From Pedobacter sp. (GTDB taxonomy: Bacteria; Bacteroidota; Bacteroidia; Sphingobacteriales; Sphingobacteriaceae), in the NCBI GenBank assembly GCA_030149995.1, contig JASLGV010000515.1, forward strand, positions 1-9,846: a DNA stretch of 9,846 nucleotides, in the 5' to 3' direction. A program made the position numbers and the translations under genes. The notes beneath the pieces are model-generated. The model was not told where the DNA came from. It saw only the letters and a program-made list of their open reading frames with translations, and did no database searches. This document shows, in pieces, positions 6,191 to 9,846 of the stretch. How positions within the stretch are numbered: the first letter of the stretch is position 1; each line of letters begins with the position of its first letter.

Positions 6191-6198
6191 CAAATATA
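6191..6198 (-). promoter_or_regulatory. pdhB promoter, -7 element
   Basis: TATATTTG on the minus strand matches TAnnTTTG exactly, 22 nt upstream of the chosen pdhB ATG. The -33 position (about 6218-6221, TTTT) is weak. The predicted start near 6184-6186 lies downstream of the longer alternative start codon, which supports the shorter protein. Confidence 0.65.
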
Positions 6199-6369
6199 AT
6201 TATTATTGCCTTTGATTAAAACGTACAAACAATAAAATTAGGGCAATGCAGTGTTTTAATTACACAAAGTGCATCAGGCGGCAGGTATTAGCCGCTCAGG
6301 AAGCTCTTTAAATTGTAAAAATGAAACACATCAGACATTTATAATACTGCCTTAATGCTTATTTTACCT

Positions 6370-6732
6370 TTACTCAACCGCCTCCTCTCCAAGATCTTCT
6401 CCAAAATGAATGATGTTGCCATTGTTATCTAAAATTGAAAACTGACGCATTTCCCATGGGGTATCTGTTAATTTCCCGTTGGGATGTACAATGCCGAGTG
6501 GTTCATACTGAGCGTATAATTCGTCTACACCCGTTACGTTGACATAACAACCTGTATTTTTAGGTATACTATCATCGGTGGTACTCCAAAGGTGTATCTG
6601 AATATCATCCTTACTGAAAATCAGATAACCTTCCCAATCCGTATGGAAGGTAAAACCAAGTTTTTCAGTATAGAAAGCAACCGTTTCTTCTGTGTTGAGT
6701 GAAGCGAGTATTGGAATCGCGGTTTTTAACAT
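6370..6732 (-). CDS. VOC-fold / bleomycin resistance-like protein
   Basis: This small 120-aa cytoplasmic protein is of the vicinal oxygen chelate superfamily, closest in pattern to the bleomycin-resistance (Ble/BLMA-like) branch. It shows the paired beta-alpha-beta modules: AIPILASLNTEETVAFYTEKLGF (5-27) with IQIHLW (44-49) in the first, and GCYVNVTGVDELYAQY (61-76), LTDTPWEMRQFSILDNNGNIIHFGE (88-112) in the second. The LTDTPWxMRxFxxxDxxGNxxxFGE ending is typical of Ble-like proteins, which bind drug at a dimer interface rather than catalyse a reaction. Many chromosomal members have no proven ligand, so drug resistance should not be assumed. It begins 35 nt after the AddB-like gene, with no promoter motif between, so co-transcription is likely. 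The 140-nt region downstream has no clear terminator. Confidence 0.85.
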   Translation of the reverse strand: MLKTAIPILASLNTEETVAFYTEKLGFTFHTDWEGYLIFSKDDIQIHLWSTTDDSIPKNTGCYVNVTGVDELYAQYEPLGIVHPNGKLTDTPWEMRQFSILDNNGNIIHFGEDLGEEAVE

Positions 6733-6767
6733 ATGGATACTTTTAAAAATTATACATAAACATAATC

Positions 6768-9626
6768 TTATTTTCCCATTAAAGTCATGTAAGGAGAGTA
6801 TTTGAAGTTTGACTCTACCGTGCTGGCTATAAAAGGAATATCTGGATTAAACAGTTCTGCCAGTTTATTGCCCAGCTCCTGTAAAAAAGTTTCTTTGGCT
6901 TCTGCCAGGGAATTTCCGCAGAGCTGTGTTTTTCCGGATGTAAACAAAACGCCTTCTTTTCTCATCTTTTTTAATACATACAAATTTGGTTCCACAGCCG
7001 TTTTTCCGCTTAGCTTTTCATACACATGGGTGTAAAACAAGGTTTGTAATAAGGCTTTATTTTGTTTTTTACTGTTTATATCGAAGCAGCTTTCTATATC
7101 TGCATATTTTAATTCGTCGCTTCCGGTTTTGTAATCAACAATGCGGGTGGTACCTTCTTTTAAATCGACACGGTCGATGATGCCATATAACATAATCGAA
7201 AATTTTTGTCCGTTCATTTCAAACTCGAAGGGAACAGCTCCTTTTTGTTCGAGCCCGATAATGGTAAAAGGTGCATCCTGTGCATCATAATCTAAAATTA
7301 CACGGGCGTATTCTTCAACGATTTTGACAATAACTTTCTGCATCCCGTTTAAATTTACCTTTTGTGTATCGTCTTTGAAAACAGCATCGGCAAAAGACTT
7401 AATGCAAAGACCAGGAATTAAGTTCCGGTGCCTGTCAATAATTTCCTGGGTAATATGAGGTGTCTCTTTTATAATAGAGGCATAAAAATGCTCCATTACA
7501 TAGTGAAGCATGGTACCTACAATATTGGCTTCTACATTTTCTATTACCGCTTCCGGTTCTTTTATCCGGGCTATTTCACTGTAGAAGAAATCTACCGGAT
7601 TGGCAATGTATTTATTAAGTGCTGAAGCGGAGAGGTATTTCTCGTTAGACAAATACCGGTTCAGAACAGCCATAACTGCCGGCGTTTTTTCGATTTCGGG
7701 CGTAAAGATGCTTGTATCTGTTTTTACATCCATTTTAAGTTCGTGATGCCTGAATGTAAAACCGCTTTCATATTCGAGCTGTTTAATAAAGCGGCTCATC
7801 TCGCCCGTATTGGTCTCATCTGTTTGGTTGTTATATACAAAACTGATGTGGTTTGCGCGCTGAATTAACCGGTATAACATATAGGCCGAAATGGCATCCT
7901 GGTTTTCGAGAACCGGTAATCCGTAAACGCGCCTTAAGCTGTCGGGAATAAAAGTATTCCCCAGGTTTGCTTTTGGAATAATGCCCTCATTGGCTCCTAA
8001 TATTACAACCCGATCGAAATTAAGGTTCCGGCTTTCCAATAATCCCATTACCTGTATGCCGGTAAGTGGCTCCCCTGTTAGGGGAACCATAATGCCTTGC
8101 AGGCTTTTTTGGATAAGCGATAACACAAATGGAAGTTCTGCATTAAGATCGAGGTGCTTATTTAAACTGTCGTGCAAGAGATTTAACTCCTGATTTGTTT
8201 TGAAGAATAACTCAGCGTCAATTTTCTTTAATGCATTTCCATACTTAAGTTTTTCAGATACGGTTCTCAATATCTCTTGAAGCTGGGTAATAGCGGCATC
8301 TGCCTGGTGCACCTGCTGAAAGAAAAGTCCGATCAATCCTTTTTGGTTTTGAAGGCGAACAATGTCAATTTCGACCAACTGATCTTTGAGTATAATGCCT
8401 CTGATCTCGCTACGTTTTTTATCCGAAATGCTGATGAGCGGATGTGATAAAAACATTTCGAGCAAGTTGTGGTTAACGGTTACCTTTTTCTCGGTTTTGA
8501 AACTACTTTGTATGCTTAGCCATAAATCTGCAAGACCAAATATAGAAGAGGCGAGTAAAGGAAATCCCATGGTAACATTCAGCTCTACGGGATGGTCGTC
8601 TATCTTTGTGGGAATGGTTTGTAATACAGGTATCAGAAGACTTTCATCTGCCATTACAATGGCTGTTTGTTCTTCTTGTATCTGTTGCGGACCGGTTAAC
8701 AGGTTGTTTAATATTTTAGCCTGACTGGCATGTCCCTGTACTTTATAAACATCTACCGTGCGGGGTGTACTTTTTATAAATTGCTGGTTGCCCAGTGAGT
8801 TTTTCAGTCCTGTCTGGAATATATTCTTGCGTAAAAATAAACCAGCTTCCTGCATTTCATCATTCAAGTAATAATCATCGGCATCAAAATAAAACAAAGC
8901 TTTGCCAGCTTCTTCCCATTTTTTAAAGATTTGTGCTTCCGCTTTGTTAAGAGCATTAAAACCAATAAAGATTAGCTGACCATTAAATGTGTCTGTAAAA
9001 TGTTTTTCGCTGTGCTTGTTGGTGGCTAAGTTGCGGTAAAGCCTGGCCATGGTAATAAGTCCCTGCGCCTGGAGCTCCTGATGAAAATTATGATAGAGCA
9101 CAGGCATGCGGCGCCACATCTTTATAAAATTTTCGAGCTGTTTGGTGTGCTTTACCTCATTATATGAAGCCCAGAATCCTTTTAGAAAATCAATTTGTTC
9201 TGTGGTTAAATAATCGAACTGAAGATTAATGGAGGCAATGTCGCCAAGTTCTTCAAAGAGTTTATCGGCATCGACCAGGTCGTTATCTATCTGAGCGAAA
9301 TCACTTAAAATAATTTTGGCATTTGGATAAAAAACAGATGCAGGTATTGGTTCAAGCCCCTCTTTGGCCAGAATCCTGTTGTATATTTTATGCAGGGTAA
9401 AAAACTGGGTGTATGGATCTGCCTGACGTAATATTTCTGATTTGGTAAAAAACTCCTGGATGGTAAAAAATGCCGGCGACCAAAATGTTTGGTTGAAACA
9501 AGTAGCCAGATGTTTCTGTAGATAGGCTACAGGTCTTTTATTGTTGAAAATAATGGCACAATTTTCCAGCTCGGCCCCAAACCGGTTTGTTAAATCTTCT
9601 GCTACTTCCTGTAAAAATGGTTTCAT
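6768..9626 (-). CDS. AddB-like PD-(D/E)XK nuclease, inactivated helicase
   Basis: This is the AddB-like partner of an AddA/RecB helicase-nuclease, expected to process double-strand DNA ends for RecA-dependent repair. The 952-aa product begins with a superfamily 1 helicase-like fold lacking a Walker A P-loop: residues 22-40 (NCAIIFNNKRPVAYLQKHL) stand where the GxxGxGKT loop would be. Later helicase-like segments survive (VTMGFPLLASSIFGLADLWL, 351-370; IQVMGLLESRNLNFDRVVIL, 524-543; NEGIIP, 546-551). The C-terminal nuclease (about 664-952) has GTMLHYVMEHFY with His708, GIIDRVD with Asp818, VDYKTG with Asp831 and Lys833, and QTLFY (861-865), so the catalytic set is complete. The four positions that hold Fe-S cysteines in Bacillus AddB appear to be N676, F941, S944 and M950. 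It begins 2 nt after the AddA-like stop, implying translational coupling. Confidence 0.88.
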   Translation of the reverse strand: MKPFLQEVAEDLTNRFGAELENCAIIFNNKRPVAYLQKHLATCFNQTFWSPAFFTIQEFFTKSEILRQADPYTQFFTLHKIYNRILAKEGLEPIPASVFYPNAKIILSDFAQIDNDLVDADKLFEELGDIASINLQFDYLTTEQIDFLKGFWASYNEVKHTKQLENFIKMWRRMPVLYHNFHQELQAQGLITMARLYRNLATNKHSEKHFTDTFNGQLIFIGFNALNKAEAQIFKKWEEAGKALFYFDADDYYLNDEMQEAGLFLRKNIFQTGLKNSLGNQQFIKSTPRTVDVYKVQGHASQAKILNNLLTGPQQIQEEQTAIVMADESLLIPVLQTIPTKIDDHPVELNVTMGFPLLASSIFGLADLWLSIQSSFKTEKKVTVNHNLLEMFLSHPLISISDKKRSEIRGIILKDQLVEIDIVRLQNQKGLIGLFFQQVHQADAAITQLQEILRTVSEKLKYGNALKKIDAELFFKTNQELNLLHDSLNKHLDLNAELPFVLSLIQKSLQGIMVPLTGEPLTGIQVMGLLESRNLNFDRVVILGANEGIIPKANLGNTFIPDSLRRVYGLPVLENQDAISAYMLYRLIQRANHISFVYNNQTDETNTGEMSRFIKQLEYESGFTFRHHELKMDVKTDTSIFTPEIEKTPAVMAVLNRYLSNEKYLSASALNKYIANPVDFFYSEIARIKEPEAVIENVEANIVGTMLHYVMEHFYASIIKETPHITQEIIDRHRNLIPGLCIKSFADAVFKDDTQKVNLNGMQKVIVKIVEEYARVILDYDAQDAPFTIIGLEQKGAVPFEFEMNGQKFSIMLYGIIDRVDLKEGTTRIVDYKTGSDELKYADIESCFDINSKKQNKALLQTLFYTHVYEKLSGKTAVEPNLYVLKKMRKEGVLFTSGKTQLCGNSLAEAKETFLQELGNKLAELFNPDIPFIASTVESNFKYSPYMTLMGK

Positions 9627-9628
9627 AC

Positions 9629-9846
9629 TTAATTATTAACAGATATAAGGTTTTGGCTGGTTTCGTAAAAGAGATAGCCCTGAATATTTTGATAACCCAT
9701 TTTATGCAGTAAGTCTTTATAGCGCAACACCTGGTCAATATGTTTTGGGTCCTGCTTTTTGGTAAATTTAAAATCGAGGATGTATACGCCATCCTGTTTA
9801 AATATCAGTTTATCGGGGCGATGGCTTTTCCCTTGTTCGTCTATAA
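9629..9846 (-). CDS. AddA/RecB-type helicase-nuclease, C-terminal end (partial)
   Basis: An open frame enters from the window edge and stops at 9629-9631 (TAA), giving the last 72 codons of a larger protein. Its start is outside the window. The fragment is a PD-(D/E)XK nuclease core: RPDKLIF (RPD at 9812-9820) with the first metal-binding Asp, then VYILDFKF with the D-x-K pair (9767-9775), then HIDQVLRYKDLL containing a Q-x-x-x-Y motif, and GYQNIQGYLFY as the closing strand. This pattern is that of the C-terminal nuclease of UvrD-type AddA/RecB helicases. The AddB-like gene beginning 2 nt downstream (TAA-GT-ATG) fits an addA-addB pair. The helicase domains cannot be seen here, so the identification rests on the motif set and the neighbour. 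Confidence 0.8.
   Translation of the reverse strand, partial: IDEQGKSHRPDKLIFKQDGVYILDFKFTKKQDPKHIDQVLRYKDLLHKMGYQNIQGYLFYETSQNLISVNN

Noticed and set aside
6169..6228. 20-codon upstream extension of pdhB
   Set aside because: The extra residues do not resemble E1 beta N-termini and the codons overlap the TATATTTG promoter element. The downstream ATG gives the standard MREIQFREALREAM start.
6277..6294. GCGGC/GCCGC stem upstream of pdhB, considered as terminator for the VOC gene
   Set aside because: The stem is only 5 bp, the loop is 8 nt, and no T run follows on either strand.
9538..9792. 84-aa minus-strand reading frame beginning MAYTSSILNLPKS
   Set aside because: It overlaps, in another frame, both the AddA-like C-terminus (which has a clear PD-(D/E)XK motif set) and the start of the AddB-like gene. 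It shows no family features.

Overview
The window reads as chromosomal DNA from a Bacteroidota bacterium, most likely Sphingobacteriaceae (Pedobacter-like). This rests on protein character, the moderate AT bias, near-absence of Shine-Dalgarno sequences, and three exact copies of the Bacteroidota sigma-A -7 element TAnnTTTG upstream of rplM, tex and pdhB. I ran no database search, so the genus is an impression. Every convincing gene lies on the minus strand, so transcription runs from high to low coordinates.

From right to left: (1) 9846-6370 is a recombination-repair cluster. It holds the last 72 codons of an AddA/RecB-type helicase-nuclease, then, after a 2-nt gap, a 952-aa AddB-like protein with an intact PD-(D/E)XK nuclease and no Walker A motif, then a small VOC/bleomycin-resistance-like protein 35 nt further on. 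(2) 6168-5182 is a single-gene unit for the pyruvate dehydrogenase E1 beta subunit, with its own promoter and a hairpin plus terminator behind it. (3) 4972-2690 is tex, an RNA-binding transcription accessory factor, with its own promoter and a strong two-way terminator. (4) 2470-1931 is an accessory ORF6N-domain DNA-binding protein whose coding sequence contains a perfect 17-bp inverted repeat. (5) 1864-87 is the ribosomal protein operon rplM-rpsI-rpsB (uL13, uS9, uS2), with a promoter, a short leader hairpin and a GTG start. (6) 1-71, just behind rpsB, is an inverted pair of 7-bp-period repeat arrays.

Most of the window is conserved housekeeping DNA and I see no CRISPR array, transposon, phage module, tRNA or rRNA. 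The points most worth a second look are the palindrome inside the ORF6N gene, an AddB-like nuclease in which all four iron-sulfur cysteine positions appear replaced at the expected spacing, a near-ideal Shine-Dalgarno sequence on rpsB in a lineage that rarely uses them, and the heptad inverted repeat after rpsB. No intergenic stretch exceeds 300 bases. The longest, 2471-2650 upstream of the ORF6N gene and 6229-6369 between the VOC gene and the pdhB promoter, show no convincing gene or regulatory motif.
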